A stretch of DNA of 64,000 nucleotides from SELP01 sp035969385 (GCF_035969385.1 NZ_JAYKKJ010000003.1:248001-312000), one strand, 5' to 3'; counted from the first letter of the stretch, positions 34,222 to 43,389 are shown. Numbers and translations are program-made. Notes: a model not told the origin generated them from the sequence alone.

Positions 34222-35435
34222 CAGTTCGACCCTCCCGTGGTGGTGCTTCGGCGAATTTCATTCAGGGGCAGGTAGGGGACGACACCATTGCCGCCATCCC
34301 CCGCACCTTCATCCAGAAGGATGATGTCGACGCCACCCAGAACCTGTTCCATCGTTTCAAGATACAGGCGTTTGCGGGTCACTTCGGGCGCGTTGCGGTA
34401 TTCGGCCAGAACGGCGCTGAACCGGCTGGCTTCACCGCTGGCTTCGTTGACGACCTGCGCACGGTAGGCCTCGGCCTCTTCCAGAAGCTGGGCGGATTGA
34501 CCGCGTGCTTCTGCCAGAACCCGGTTGGCATAGGCATCTGCACGGTTCTGAAGCTGGTCGCGTTCCTGTTCCGCATCTTGCACGTCGCGGAAGGCATCCA
34601 GCGGCGAGGTGCGGCGCTGGTTTCCGTCGATGTCGGTGACCGCGACCTCGGTCGAGGGCGGTTCGGCGGCGTTCAGGTTCACACGAACGATGTTGACGCC
34701 ACTGTCATAGCTGTCGAGCGTGGACTGGATCAGGTCCTTCAGACGGTCGGCAATCGCGCCCCGGTCCCGGTTCAGGATCGGCGCCATTTCCGACTGGGCA
34801 ATGATTTCGCGCATGGCGGATTCCGCCACCGCTTCGATCGTGGACGCGGGATCGGCAAGGTTGAACTTGAACCCCCGCAGGTCCGAGATGTTCCAGACCA
34901 CTTCAAAATCGATGTCGACGATGTTTTCGTCCCCGGTCAGCATCAGCCCGGCATCTAGGCCCGACGCGGCCGTGCCGATGGCGATGTTGCGTTCGGTGGT
35001 CACCGCTTCGACTTCGGCGGTCACGACCGGCCAGGGGGCAAAGTTCAGGCCCGGTTCGCCGGTCGACATGTATTCGCCAAGGAACAGGTTGATCGACCGT
35101 TCTTCCGGCTTGACCGTGTACAAGGAGGCAAATAGCCAAAGAACCACAGCGCCAATGGCGCCAAGGCCGATGGTGCCCTTCGTCAGAAGGGGGCCGGACG
35201 GGCCGCCGCTTCCGCCGGCACCGCCCGGACCACGGCCACCGCCGCCACCGCCCATCAGAACGCGAAGCTGTTCGCGCCCCTTGTTCATCAGATCGTCAAG
35301 TTCGGGGATCTGCGGTTCGTTCGGGCGCTGCGGGCCCCGGTTCCGGTCATCGCCATTGCCGTTGTTGCCGCCATCGCCGCCGCGCGGGCCACGGTTTCCG
35401 CCGCCGCCCCAGGGGCCGCCGTTGTTTCCAGCCAT
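34221..35435 (-). CDS. hflK: FtsH protease activity modulator HflK
   Basis: Partner of HflC. The N-terminal ~80 residues are a glycine/asparagine-rich, low-complexity cytoplasmic tail (runs of GGNRGPRGGDGG type). One membrane segment (GAIGAVVLWLFASLYTV) precedes the SPFH domain (VKPEERSINLFLGEY, EPGLNFAPWPV) and a C-terminal helical region that pairs with HflC. The 404 residues fit alphaproteobacterial HflK. It heads the quality-control operon and lies 94 bases downstream of gor, so transcription may also come from gor. Confidence 0.96.
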
Positions 35436-35529
35436 CGGTTACCTTTGGTCCTTCCTGTTTCCAATCGCCGGCGACGCGGTCAGGCCGCACACCGGGTTGT
35501 CCTTCAACTTGTGCGTTCAGCGCAGAAAA

Positions 35530-36885
35530 TCAAGCGCTGCGCACCGGTTCCTTCATTGTCACCAGTTCTTCCGAGATGGTCGGGTGCACTGCCACGGTTC
35601 GATCAAAGTCCTCTTTCGTGGCGCCCATCTTGACCGCGATACCAACCATCTGGATCAACTCGCCCGCGTGATCCGCGACGATATGACAGCCCAAAACCTT
35701 GCGGGTGGCCTTGCTGACGATCAGTTTCATCATCACCCGATCCGACCGGCCCGCAAAGGAATGGTTCATCGGCTTGAACGAGGTGCAATAGACCTCGATC
35801 GGTTCGATCTCGCGGGCGTCTTCCTCGGACAGGCCAACGGTGCCGAATTCGGGCTGGGTAAAGACGGCCGAGGGGATCAGATCGTGATCGACCGGCGTCG
35901 GATTGCCCTTGAACACGGTTTCGACGAACGCCATGCCTTCGCGGATCGCCACCGGGGTCAGGTTGACCCTGTTGGTCACATCGCCCACCGCATAGATCGA
36001 CGGCACCGCGGTCTGGGAATAGTCGTCGACGGCGATTTCACCCCGGCGGCCGATCTTCACCCCGGCCTCTTCCAACCCGATCCCGTCGGTATTGGGGACC
36101 CGGCCGGTTGCAAACATGACCTGCCCATAGGTCGCCTCGGACCCGTTCGATCCCTTGACCCGGATGCCACCGTCAACCTGCTCCATCGACAGGATGTTGG
36201 TGCCGCAATGCAGGTCGACGCCGCGCTCGCGCATCTGGTCAGCGATCAGCCCGCGCGCTTCACCATCAAAGCCACGCAGGATCTGCGCCCCCCGGTAGAA
36301 CTGCGTCACCTTCACGCCCAACCCGTTCAGGATACCCGCGAATTCGCAGGCGATATAGCCCCCGCCGACGATCAAGATGCTGTCGGGCAGTTGGTCCAGC
36401 TTGAAGATCTCGTTCGAGGTGATGCCCAGTTCCGCTCCCGGCATGTCCGGGAGCACGGGGCGGCCGCCAGTGGCGACAAGGATATGTTTGGCGGTCTTGG
36501 TCTCTCCGGTCGACAGGGTCACGGTGTGCGGGTCGGCCAGCGCGGCGCGGGCGTCAAACACGGTCACGCCGGACCCGTCCAGCAACCGCCGATAGACCCC
36601 TTCCAGCCGGTCAAGTTCAGAATCCAGCTTGCCCCGGAACGTGGTCCAGTTGAACGACCCGTCCTGCACGTCCCAGCCATAAGCGCGCGCGTCCGACATG
36701 GCTTCGTGAAATTCGCTGGCGAAGACCATCAGTTTTTTCGGGACGCAGCCCCGGATCACGCAGGTGCCGCCCATCCGGTATTCTTCGGCCAGCGCGACCT
36801 TTGCGCCTGTGGCTGCTGCCACCCGTGCCGCCCGGACCCCGCCGGACCCGCCACCGATGACGAAAAGATCAAAATCGAATGCCAT
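35530..36885 (-). CDS. gor: Glutathione-disulfide reductase
   Basis: FAD/NADPH-dependent enzyme that reduces glutathione disulfide in the cytosol. The FAD-binding GGGSGG motif is at residues ~10-16 and the redox-active cysteine pair is GGTCVIRGCVPKK. The NADPH-binding region (ILIVGGGYIACEFAGI) and C-terminal dimer interface with the active-site histidine (VAVHPTISEE) are present. The 451 residues are standard. The start at 36885 follows GGAAGG; an upstream ATG (36900) is less likely. rpiA lies upstream in the same direction. Confidence 0.97.
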   Translation of the reverse strand: MAFDFDLFVIGGGSGGVRAARVAAATGAKVALAEEYRMGGTCVIRGCVPKKLMVFASEFHEAMSDARAYGWDVQDGSFNWTTFRGKLDSELDRLEGVYRRLLDGSGVTVFDARAALADPHTVTLSTGETKTAKHILVATGGRPVLPDMPGAELGITSNEIFKLDQLPDSILIVGGGYIACEFAGILNGLGVKVTQFYRGAQILRGFDGEARGLIADQMRERGVDLHCGTNILSMEQVDGGIRVKGSNGSEATYGQVMFATGRVPNTDGIGLEEAGVKIGRRGEIAVDDYSQTAVPSIYAVGDVTNRVNLTPVAIREGMAFVETVFKGNPTPVDHDLIPSAVFTQPEFGTVGLSEEDAREIEPIEVYCTSFKPMNHSFAGRSDRVMMKLIVSKATRKVLGCHIVADHAGELIQMVGIAVKMGATKEDFDRTVAVHPTISEELVTMKEPVRSA

Positions 36886-36997
36886 TGCCTGTCCTTCCAA
36901 TTTCTGTGCCGCCTACTTGGGTCGCGGCGTCGGCGGGGGCAAGCCCGGGCGGGCCGGGAACACGCAAATGCGAAGTCCCACCCTGTCCCGCCGGTTG

Positions 36998-37786
36998 TCA
37001 GTCCCCCAGATCGGAAAACAGGTTGTCGTCGTCCAGAAAGTCGAATTTTTCCTTCTCGACCGATCCTTCGTTGATGTCGCGCACTTCCACGCGGCCATCG
37101 CCATAGCCGATCACCACCGCGTCGCAGATGTCGATGAACAGCCCGTTTTCGACCACGCCGGGGATCTGGTTCAGCACAAGGCTGAGCTGCCGGGCGTTGC
37201 CGATGCGGTTCAGATGCAGGTCAAGGATGTGGTTGCCTTCGTCGGTGATGAAGGGCGCGTCGCCATTCATCCGCAGGCTGGTGGTACGGCCCAGCACATC
37301 CATGCCGATCAGCACCTCTTCGACCAGCGTCTTGGTGGTCTGCCAGCCGAAGGGGATCACCTCGAGCGGAAGCGGGAAGGCCCCCAGCGTTTCAACCTGC
37401 TTGGTGGCATCGGTGATCACGACCATCTGGTCACTGGCGGTCGCGACGATCTTTTCCTGAAGATGGGCCCCGCCGCCGCCCTTGATCAGGTTCAGGTTCG
37501 GGTCAAACTCGTCCGCCCCGTCGATGGTCACGTCCAGCCACTTCGCCTCGTCCAGCGAGATCACCTCGATCCCGACCTGCCGGGCCAGTTCGGCGGTGCG
37601 CGACGACGTCGGCACCCCCTTGATCTTCAGCCCTTCGTTCTGAACCATGTCGCCCAGGCAGCGGACCAGCCACGCGGCGGTGGACCCGGTCCCCAGCCCC
37701 ACCTTCATGCCACTTTCGACATATTGGGTCGCCCGTTTGGCGGCGACGAATTTGGCCTTGTCGATCGGGGACAGTTCGGATGGCAT
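36998..37786 (-). CDS. rpiA: Ribose-5-phosphate isomerase A
   Basis: Interconverts ribose 5-phosphate and ribulose 5-phosphate in the pentose phosphate pathway. Motifs are VGLGTGSTAAWLV, TIDGADEFDPNLNLIKGGGGAH with active-site acids, and LRMNGDAPFITDEGNHILDL. The length of 262 residues is slightly above the ~220 typical of Escherichia but normal in this order. Start at 37786 with GGAG five bases upstream. It is upstream of gor in the same direction, a pairing with NADPH supply through the pentose phosphate pathway. Confidence 0.97.
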   Translation of the reverse strand: MPSELSPIDKAKFVAAKRATQYVESGMKVGLGTGSTAAWLVRCLGDMVQNEGLKIKGVPTSSRTAELARQVGIEVISLDEAKWLDVTIDGADEFDPNLNLIKGGGGAHLQEKIVATASDQMVVITDATKQVETLGAFPLPLEVIPFGWQTTKTLVEEVLIGMDVLGRTTSLRMNGDAPFITDEGNHILDLHLNRIGNARQLSLVLNQIPGVVENGLFIDICDAVVIGYGDGRVEVRDINEGSVEKEKFDFLDDDNLFSDLGD

Positions 37787-37867
37787 GGGGCAGCTCCATG
37801 GGCAATGCGGGATTCCCAACGCTTATAGGCAAACCAGCCCCCGGGGGCGAGGGGGCATTGCCCCGAA

Positions 37868-38746
37868 TTATCGGCTTTGCAGCAGCATCTTGCGGGCGGT
37901 TTCCCGGATCGCGCGGGTCAGGGGCGCAAGCGCGGGCGCCGACAGGCGGCTGACCTGCCAATAAAGCGGGGTTTCCATCGTCTCGGGCGCGATGGCGACC
38001 AGCCGCCCCGCGGCGATATCTTCGGCCACCAGCGGTTCGGGGTTCATGCCCCAGCCCAGCCCCAGTATCGCCGCACGGCGGAAATCGTGGCTGGAGGCGA
38101 TCCGGTGCGCGGGCAAGGCCACCCGCTGTCCCGCGACCTTTGTCACCCAGTCCTGCTGCAACCGGTCCTTCAACGAGAAGACCAGCGCCGGGGCCTGCCC
38201 CAGCGCCGTGGCCGTCGCGCCCTTGGGGAACCAGCGGGCGGCAAAACCGGGGCTTGCGGTCGCGATGTAGGACAGGGTGCCAAGCGGGGTGCTGTCGCAG
38301 CCCTGCACCGGGGTCGCCCGCGCCGTGACCGCCGCCGCCACCTCAGCCTTGCGCAGCCAGATGTCGGAATGGTCCTGATCGTCAATCTCAAGTTCGAACA
38401 GCATGTCGGGCACGCGGGCAATGGCGGGCAGGAACCAGGTGGCAAGGCTATCGGCGTTCACCGCGATCCGCACCGTGGGCCGGGGGCTGGCGGGCGTGCC
38501 AAGATCACGGGCCAGCCCCTGCTCCATCAGCGCCACATCGTCCAGATGGCGCAGCAGCCGCGCGCCGGTGGGCGTCGCGGCGCAGGGCTGCCCCCGCAGC
38601 ACCAGCGTCGCCCCCATCCGGTCCTCCAGCCCCTTGATCCGCTGCGACACAGCCGAGGGCGTCACCCCAAGCTGCGCCGCCGCCCGGCCGAACGATCCGG
38701 TACGCAGAACGGCGGCAAGGGCGAACAGTGCATCGTAGTCCAGCAT
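37868..38746 (-). CDS. argP: LysR-family regulator, ArgP/LysG type
   Basis: A 292-residue LysR regulator with an N-terminal winged helix (residues ~1-60, FALAAVLRTGSFGRAAAQLGVTPSAVSQRIKGLE) and a C-terminal effector domain. Sequence style and divergent placement beside a LysE-type exporter fit the ArgP/LysG subgroup, which activates the exporter gene in response to basic amino acids (arginine/lysine). The 95-base intergenic region (38747-38841) would hold the binding site. Assignment rests on this context as much as on motifs. Confidence 0.88.
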   Translation of the reverse strand: MLDYDALFALAAVLRTGSFGRAAAQLGVTPSAVSQRIKGLEDRMGATLVLRGQPCAATPTGARLLRHLDDVALMEQGLARDLGTPASPRPTVRIAVNADSLATWFLPAIARVPDMLFELEIDDQDHSDIWLRKAEVAAAVTARATPVQGCDSTPLGTLSYIATASPGFAARWFPKGATATALGQAPALVFSLKDRLQQDWVTKVAGQRVALPAHRIASSHDFRRAAILGLGWGMNPEPLVAEDIAAGRLVAIAPETMETPLYWQVSRLSAPALAPLTRAIRETARKMLLQSR

Positions 38747-38841
38747 GTCTATTAAGTCTCACTAATGAACCCACAGATCAATTCATTTCACTTATTTTCG
38801 GCCACTGGCTATCCCCTCCAAGACCGCAACAGGAGCCTCAA

Positions 38842-39447
38842 ATGCTCGGTACCTTCTTCACAGGCTTTGGCCTGTCGTTTTCCCTGATCATGGCCATCGG
38901 GGCGCAAAACGCCTTTGTCCTGAAAATGGGGCTGCGGCGAGCGCATGTCTTGCCGCTGGTGCTGACCTGCGCGTTGTCTGACGCAGTTCTGATCTCGGTC
39001 GGGGTCTGGGGCTTCGCGGGGTTGGCCGATGTGTTGCCGGGGTTGGCCCCGGTCATGCGCTGGCTGGGGGCCGGTTTCCTGATCGTCTATGGTGCGCTGT
39101 CGTTCCGGGCGGCGCTCCGTGGCGGCGCGGCGCTAGACCCTACGGCGGACCGGGGATTGAGCCTTGGGGCGGCGGTGCTGACCTGCCTCGCCTTCACATG
39201 GCTCAACCCGCACGTCTATCTTGATACGGTGGTCTTGCTTGGGTCCATCGCACAGGGGTTCCCGGGGCAGGAACGGGCCTTTGGGGCCGGGGCCATCGCC
39301 GCGTCTTTCGTGTTCTTCTTCATGCTGGGCTATGGTGCGCGGCTTCTCGCACCGCTGTTCGCGCGGCCCTTGGCGTGGCGCGTGCTCGACGTGGTGATCG
39401 GCTGTGTCATGTGGTCCATCGCCGCCGGGCTGATCCTGAAGGGATAG
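38842..39447 (+). CDS. LysE/ArgO-type amino-acid exporter
   Basis: A 201-residue inner-membrane exporter of the LysE family, with about six hydrophobic segments and the signature GFGLSFSLIMAIGAQNAFVLKMGL near the N-terminus. It is expected to export lysine and/or arginine, protecting against excess from peptide degradation. The ATG at 38842 follows AGGAG at good spacing. It is divergent from the ArgP/LysG-type regulator gene, which almost certainly controls it. It could equally be called ArgO; the exported amino acid is inferred. Confidence 0.92.
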   Translation: MLGTFFTGFGLSFSLIMAIGAQNAFVLKMGLRRAHVLPLVLTCALSDAVLISVGVWGFAGLADVLPGLAPVMRWLGAGFLIVYGALSFRAALRGGAALDPTADRGLSLGAAVLTCLAFTWLNPHVYLDTVVLLGSIAQGFPGQERAFGAGAIAASFVFFFMLGYGARLLAPLFARPLAWRVLDVVIGCVMWSIAAGLILKG

Positions 39448-39487
39448 GGCCCTTGCGCCCCCCGCCCTCCCGTGCGCCTATGGCGCC

Positions 39488-40393
39488 ATGACAACAGGCG
39501 TGAAACAGGACCGGCCGCTGGCCGGGGTATTCTGGATGGTGGTGACGGGGCTGAACTTCGTCGCTGTCACCGCGCTTGTGAAACATGTGGGCGATGACGT
39601 GCCCGCGGCCGAGGCCGCCTTTCTGCGCTATGCCCTTGGCATCGTCTTCCTGATCCCGATGATCTGCCCGATCCTTGCCGCCCGGCTGACCCGGCGCCAA
39701 TTGGGCCTGTTCGCCGCGCGCGGCGTAGCCCATACGCTGGCGGTGATCCTGTGGTTCTTCGCGATGGCCCGCATCCCGATTGCCGAAGTGACGGCGCTCA
39801 ACTACCTCAACCCGGTTTATGTCACCCTTGGGGCCGCGCTGTTCATGGGGGAAAAACTGCCGCCCCGCAGGTTGGCCGCCGTGCTGATCGCGCTCTGCGG
39901 GGCGCTTCTGATCCTGCGGCCCGGCGCGCGCGAGTTGGAGCCGGGGCATATCGCCATGCTGGCTACCGCAGCACTATTCGCCGTCGGCTACATGCTGGCC
40001 AAGCAGCTGTCCGGAGAGGTGAAACCGGCGGTCGTGGTGGGGATGTTATCGGTCACGGTGACAATCGGGCTTGCGCCCTTTGCCGCGGCGGTCTGGGTGA
40101 CGCCGACGCTGGAACAATGCCTCTGGCTGTTCGGCGTCGCCTGTTTCGCCACCGCCGGGCATTACACCATGACGCTGGCCTTTGCCGCCGCACCGCTGAC
40201 CGTGACGCAGCCGGTGACCTTCCTGCAGCTGGTCTGGGCGGTGGCGCTTGGGGCCGTGGTTTTCGAAGAGGCCGTGGACGGCTGGGTCGTCGCCGGTGGG
40301 CTGGTCATCGTCGGATCGGTCAGCTTCATCACATGGCGCGAGGCACGGGCGAAACGGCGGATCACCCCGGCCCCGGCGGAAACGAAGGTCTGA
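39488..40393 (+). CDS. EamA/DMT-family transporter
   Basis: A 301-residue protein with ten hydrophobic segments in two homologous halves, the drug/metabolite transporter plan. Typical pieces are EAAFLRYALGIVFLIPMI in the first half, AEVTALNYLNPVYVTLGAALFMGE at the end of it, and TVTQPVTFLQLVWAVALGAVVFEE in the second half. Substrates of such proteins range from amino acids to purines and cannot be told from sequence. It follows the LysE-type exporter in the same direction. A repeat element starts two bases after its stop. Confidence 0.9.
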   Translation: MTTGVKQDRPLAGVFWMVVTGLNFVAVTALVKHVGDDVPAAEAAFLRYALGIVFLIPMICPILAARLTRRQLGLFAARGVAHTLAVILWFFAMARIPIAEVTALNYLNPVYVTLGAALFMGEKLPPRRLAAVLIALCGALLILRPGARELEPGHIAMLATAALFAVGYMLAKQLSGEVKPAVVVGMLSVTVTIGLAPFAAAVWVTPTLEQCLWLFGVACFATAGHYTMTLAFAAAPLTVTQPVTFLQLVWAVALGAVVFEEAVDGWVVAGGLVIVGSVSFITWREARAKRRITPAPAETKV

Positions 40394-40395
40394 TC

Positions 40396-40516
40396 CCTTC
40401 TTTGGGTAAGAAATATCCCGGGGTGAATGGCCCGGAACGGGCCAGAGGGGCAGAGCCCCTGCCGCGCGGGCCGCAGGCCCGCGCCCCCCGGCGACGCCGA
40501 AGGCGGCGCAAAACCT
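40396..40516 (+). repeat. Dispersed hairpin-rich element, copy 2
   Basis: Near-identical over ~120 bases to 23535-23657 (opposite strand). It starts CCTTCTTTGGGT just after the transporter stop and contains AAATATCCCGGGGTGAATGG plus successive G/C-rich inverted repeats ending in GCGACGCCGAAGGCGGCGC. A true terminator for the convergent yebC follows it. Confidence 0.8.
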
Positions 40517-40532
40517 CATCGCCAATGAAAAA

Positions 40533-40553
40533 GCCCGGCAAATCTGGCCGGGC
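40533..40553 (-). terminator. Terminator of yebC
   Basis: A perfect 7-bp stem (GCCCGGC / GCCGGGC) with a 7-base loop lies 26 bases beyond the yebC stop and is followed on the minus strand by TTTTT. Flanking A and T tracts make it usable from both sides. Confidence 0.85.
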
Positions 40554-40578
40554 TTTTCAAGAGCCTCACGACTGATTG

Positions 40579-41328
40579 TCAGGAGTTGGCGAACTGTTCC
40601 ATGACCTCGTCCGAGGCTTCCATGTTGGTGGTGACGCGCTGCACGTCGTCGTCGTCTTCCAGCACCTCGACCAACCGCATCAGCTTTTGAACCCCTTCAA
40701 GGTCCAGTTCGGCGGTGGTTGTGGCTTTCCAAACCAGCTTGGTCGATTCCGACTCGCCTAGGGTGGCTTCCAGCGCGGTGGAGACTTCGTTCAGGTCGGT
40801 ATCGGCGCAATAGATAACGTGGCCGTCTTCATCGCTTTCCACGTCCTCGGCCCCGGCTTCGATCGCGGCCATCATCACCGTGTCCGCATCGCCGACAGAG
40901 GCCGGGTAGACCACTTCGCCCTTGCGATCGAACATGAAACCAACCGACCCGGTTTCCCCAAGGTTGCCGCCGTGCTTGCCAAAGGTCGACCGCACGACCG
41001 AGGCGGTCCGGTTGCGGTTGTCGGTCATCGCCTCGACGATGACGGCGACGCCGCCCGGGCCATAGCCTTCGTAGCGGATTTCTTCGTAATCATCGCCCTC
41101 GCCGCCCTGCGATTTCTTGATCGCGCGTTCGATCACGTCCTTTGGCACCGATTGCGACTTGGCTTCCTTCACCGCAAGACGCAGGCGGGGGTTCTTGTCC
41201 GGGTCCGGGTCGCCCATCTTTGCCGCCACGGTGATTTCCTTGGCAAGCTTGGAGAAAAGCTTGGACCGGGCGGCGTCCTGCCGCCCCTTGCGGTGCTGAA
41301 TATTCGCCCATTTGGAATGGCCGGCCAT
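40579..41328 (-). CDS. yebC: YebC/PmpR family regulator (TACO1-like)
   Basis: A 249-residue conserved protein with the fixed N-terminus MAGHSKWANIQHRKGRQDAARSK and RYEGYGPGGVAVIVE, FGKHGGNLGETGSVGFMF segments. Family members act as DNA-binding regulators in some bacteria; recent work on YebC and the mitochondrial homologue TACO1 points to help with ribosome passage through proline stretches. It is divergent from the HisA-like gene and is followed by its own terminator. Confidence 0.96.
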   Translation of the reverse strand: MAGHSKWANIQHRKGRQDAARSKLFSKLAKEITVAAKMGDPDPDKNPRLRLAVKEAKSQSVPKDVIERAIKKSQGGEGDDYEEIRYEGYGPGGVAVIVEAMTDNRNRTASVVRSTFGKHGGNLGETGSVGFMFDRKGEVVYPASVGDADTVMMAAIEAGAEDVESDEDGHVIYCADTDLNEVSTALEATLGESESTKLVWKATTTAELDLEGVQKLMRLVEVLEDDDDVQRVTTNMEASDEVMEQFANS

Positions 41329-41560
41329 GGGTCGTCCTCGTCATCTGAATTGGATCAGCGCGTCTATAGGGCAGCGCGGGGCAAAATGGCAATCCCCAGA
41401 GACGAACCGCGACCGCAACGGGCCGTTTCGCAAGGCCGCTTCCCCGCTGCACGCTGCCAAAGTGCCGTTTTTGCGCGATCCATGCTGTATCATGGACCCT
41501 AGAGTCGGGGCGACTCGCCCTTAGCGCGACATCGGATTCCACATTTCAGCGGAGGTCAGG

Positions 41561-42307
41561 ATGATCATCTACCCCACAATCGAACTGCAAAAGGGCCGCT
41601 GCGTCAGCCTGCACCGCGGACGGCTGGAAGAGCCGCAAATCTGGCACGTGAACCCGGTTGACCGGGCCCGCAGCTTTGCCGCTGCCGGGGCCAGTTGGAT
41701 GCATCTGACCGATTTCGACGCGGTCGCCGGCACTTCCGAGACCAACGCTGAGCTGGTGCAGGAAATCATCCGCGCCGCCGGGATTCCGGTGCAATACGGT
41801 GGCGGCGTGAAGTCGATGGACCAGATCGCCCATTGGGCCGAGGCCGGCGCGGGCCGGATCGTGATCAGCTCTGCCGCCGTCACCCAAGCGCAGCTGGTCA
41901 AAGAGGCGGCCCATGCCTATCCCGACCAGATCGTCGTCGCGGTCGATGTCTACAAGGGCAAGGTCATGTCGGGTGGCTGGCGCGAAAGCACGGCCTTCGC
42001 CCCCGAGGATTTCATCCGTCAGTTCGACCGTGACCCGCTCGCCGCGATGATCGTCACCGACATTGATGCCGATATTGAGGAAAGCGATGCTTCGCTTGCC
42101 ATGATCACCCGGGCGGCAGAACTGGCCAGCGCGCCGGTGATCGCGCGCGGCACCATCCGGTCCTTGGATGACATCAGCCGCCTGAAATACGTCCCCCACG
42201 TGTCGGGCACGATCATTGGCCGTGCACTGTTCGACCGGTCCGTCGATCTGGGCGAGGCATTGGCCGTCGCCGGTGCGGGCAAGGAAGCGACTGCGCCCTT
42301 CGTCTGA
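41561..42307 (+). CDS. HisA-like TIM-barrel protein with altered active site
   Basis: A 248-residue beta/alpha barrel of the HisA/HisF family. It keeps VQYGGGVKSMDQIA, VVAVDVYKGKVMSGGW and VSGTIIGRALF, but the first catalytic aspartate (normally in AIDL) is glutamate (TIEL, residue 8), the usual TDISRDG is TDIDADI, and the second phosphate-binding ASGGVS is ARGTIR. A true HisA isomerase would be expected to keep these. GGAGG precedes the ATG. There are no other histidine genes nearby and it has its own terminator, so it is more likely a paralogue with a different job than the pathway HisA. Confidence 0.85.
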   Translation: MIIYPTIELQKGRCVSLHRGRLEEPQIWHVNPVDRARSFAAAGASWMHLTDFDAVAGTSETNAELVQEIIRAAGIPVQYGGGVKSMDQIAHWAEAGAGRIVISSAAVTQAQLVKEAAHAYPDQIVVAVDVYKGKVMSGGWRESTAFAPEDFIRQFDRDPLAAMIVTDIDADIEESDASLAMITRAAELASAPVIARGTIRSLDDISRLKYVPHVSGTIIGRALFDRSVDLGEALAVAGAGKEATAPFV

Positions 42308-42329
42308 TGGGGGTGCGACTTAGTCAGAG

Positions 42330-42355
42330 GGCCGCCCCGACCGGGCGGCCTTTTT
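42330..42355 (+). terminator. Terminator of the HisA-like gene
   Basis: An 8-bp perfect stem (GGCCGCCC / GGGCGGCC) with a 5-base loop followed by TTTTT, 22 bases after the stop. The convergent DUF465 gene ends at 42359. Confidence 0.9.
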
Positions 42356-42358
42356 CGT

Positions 42359-42577
42359 TCAGGCGATGATATCAGGCAAAAGCCGGTCTTCGATCCGGGC
42401 AATCTTGTCCTTCAGCGCCAGCTTCTGCTTTTTCAGGCGCCGAATCGTCAGCAGATCACCGGTGCCCCGCTCTTCCAGCGCATGAATCGCTTCGTCCAGA
42501 TCGCGATGCTGCTGCTTGAAGATCTCCAGTTCGACCCGAAGCACCTCAAGCTGTTCCATTTTCGCTGATTTGTTCAT
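42359..42577 (-). CDS. DUF465 (YdcH-like) small coiled-coil protein
   Basis: A 72-residue protein with the DUF465/YdcH pattern: a helical hairpin (VELEIFKQQHRDLDEAIHALEE, then IRRLKKQKLALKDKIARIED). Members are tiny, often lysine-rich and of unknown function. The start at 42577 gives the usual length; an ATG six codons in is an alternative. It is convergent with the HisA-like gene and divergent from hsp20, whose promoter lies in the 160 bases between. Confidence 0.85.
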   Translation of the reverse strand: MNKSAKMEQLEVLRVELEIFKQQHRDLDEAIHALEERGTGDLLTIRRLKKQKLALKDKIARIEDRLLPDIIA

Positions 42578-42645
42578 CGGTTGGCCCGAACCTGTTTCCT
42601 GCACCCCAAGATAAGGGCTGGCAGGCGTTTCGCCTAGTCCTTCCT

Positions 42646-42676
42646 CTTGCGCAGGGGCCGCGCGCTGCCCATATTT
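42646..42676 (+). promoter_or_regulatory. Candidate heat-shock sigma factor (RpoH) promoter for hsp20
   Basis: CTTG at 42646-42649 and CCCATATTT at 42668-42676 match the two halves of the RpoH-type consensus (CTTGAA and CCCCATnT) at suitable spacing. It lies 64 bases upstream of the Hsp20 start, next to a good ribosome-binding site (AAAGGA). Family knowledge makes an RpoH promoter expected for a small heat-shock gene; the match is by eye. Confidence 0.5.
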
Positions 42677-42739
42677 CCAGTCAGGCCGCCGCAATCGGGG
42701 CCATCCGGACATCGGTCGCTTTGACAAAGGACATGTCGC

Positions 42740-43162
42740 ATGACGAAACTGACCCTTGGAACGCATCCGTTCCTTCTTGGATTTGAACAGCTTGAACGGC
42801 TGGTCGAACGGACCGCCAAATCGGGCAACGACGGCTATCCCCCCTATAACATCGAACAGACCTCGGACCGGTCCTACCGGATCACCCTTGCGGTCGCCGG
42901 GTTTGCCGAAACCGATCTGTCGATCACCGTCGAGGACAACCAGCTTGTCATTCGGGGCCGCCAGTCGGACGACAGCGAGGGCCGCATCTTTCTGCACCGC
43001 GGAATTGCCGCGCGGCAGTTCCAGCGGTCCTTTGTGCTGGCCGATGGCGTGGACGTAGGCGAAGCGATCATGGAAAACGGCCTGCTGCATGTCGACTTGA
43101 ACCGCCGGGTGCCCGACGCGGTGGTTCAGACCATCAAGATCCGGAAAGGGGGCGCGAAATGA
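42740..43162 (+). CDS. ibpA: Hsp20/alpha-crystallin small heat-shock protein
   Basis: A 140-residue ATP-independent holdase that binds unfolding proteins. The alpha-crystallin domain spans residues ~35-130 (PPYNIEQTSDRSYRITLAVAGF, VEDNQLVIRGRQ, FLHRGIAARQFQRSFVLADGV, MENGLLHVDL). The C-terminal I-x-I-like anchor is short. Length and shape match IbpA-type class A proteins of alphaproteobacteria. The stop overlaps the DUF1150 start by four bases (ATGA). Confidence 0.94.
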   Translation: MTKLTLGTHPFLLGFEQLERLVERTAKSGNDGYPPYNIEQTSDRSYRITLAVAGFAETDLSITVEDNQLVIRGRQSDDSEGRIFLHRGIAARQFQRSFVLADGVDVGEAIMENGLLHVDLNRRVPDAVVQTIKIRKGGAK

Positions 43163-43389
43163 ACACGAAATTCGATCTGAGCACCGTTGGCCAGGGGATC
43201 GTTTATGTCCGCCCGGTCGCCGTGGACGACCTGCCCGCCGAGGTTCAGGCTCAGGCAGAGGCCGGGGGGCTGAAACAGCTGTTTGCCGTGCACAACGCCG
43301 ATGGTGACCGGCTGGCCCTTGTCGCGGACAGGGCCATGGCTTTTGTCCTTGCCCGACAGCACGACATGACCCCGGTCACCGTGCATTAG
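43159..43389 (+). CDS. DUF1150 family protein
   Basis: A 76-residue protein of the DUF1150 family (GQGIVYVRPVAVDDLP, LFAVHNADGDRLALVADRA, ending in VLARQHDMTPVTVH). It is found almost only in alphaproteobacteria directly after a small heat-shock gene, as here with a 4-base overlap. The conserved pairing implies a role linked to Hsp20, but none has been shown. Confidence 0.94.
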   Translation: MNTKFDLSTVGQGIVYVRPVAVDDLPAEVQAQAEAGGLKQLFAVHNADGDRLALVADRAMAFVLARQHDMTPVTVH

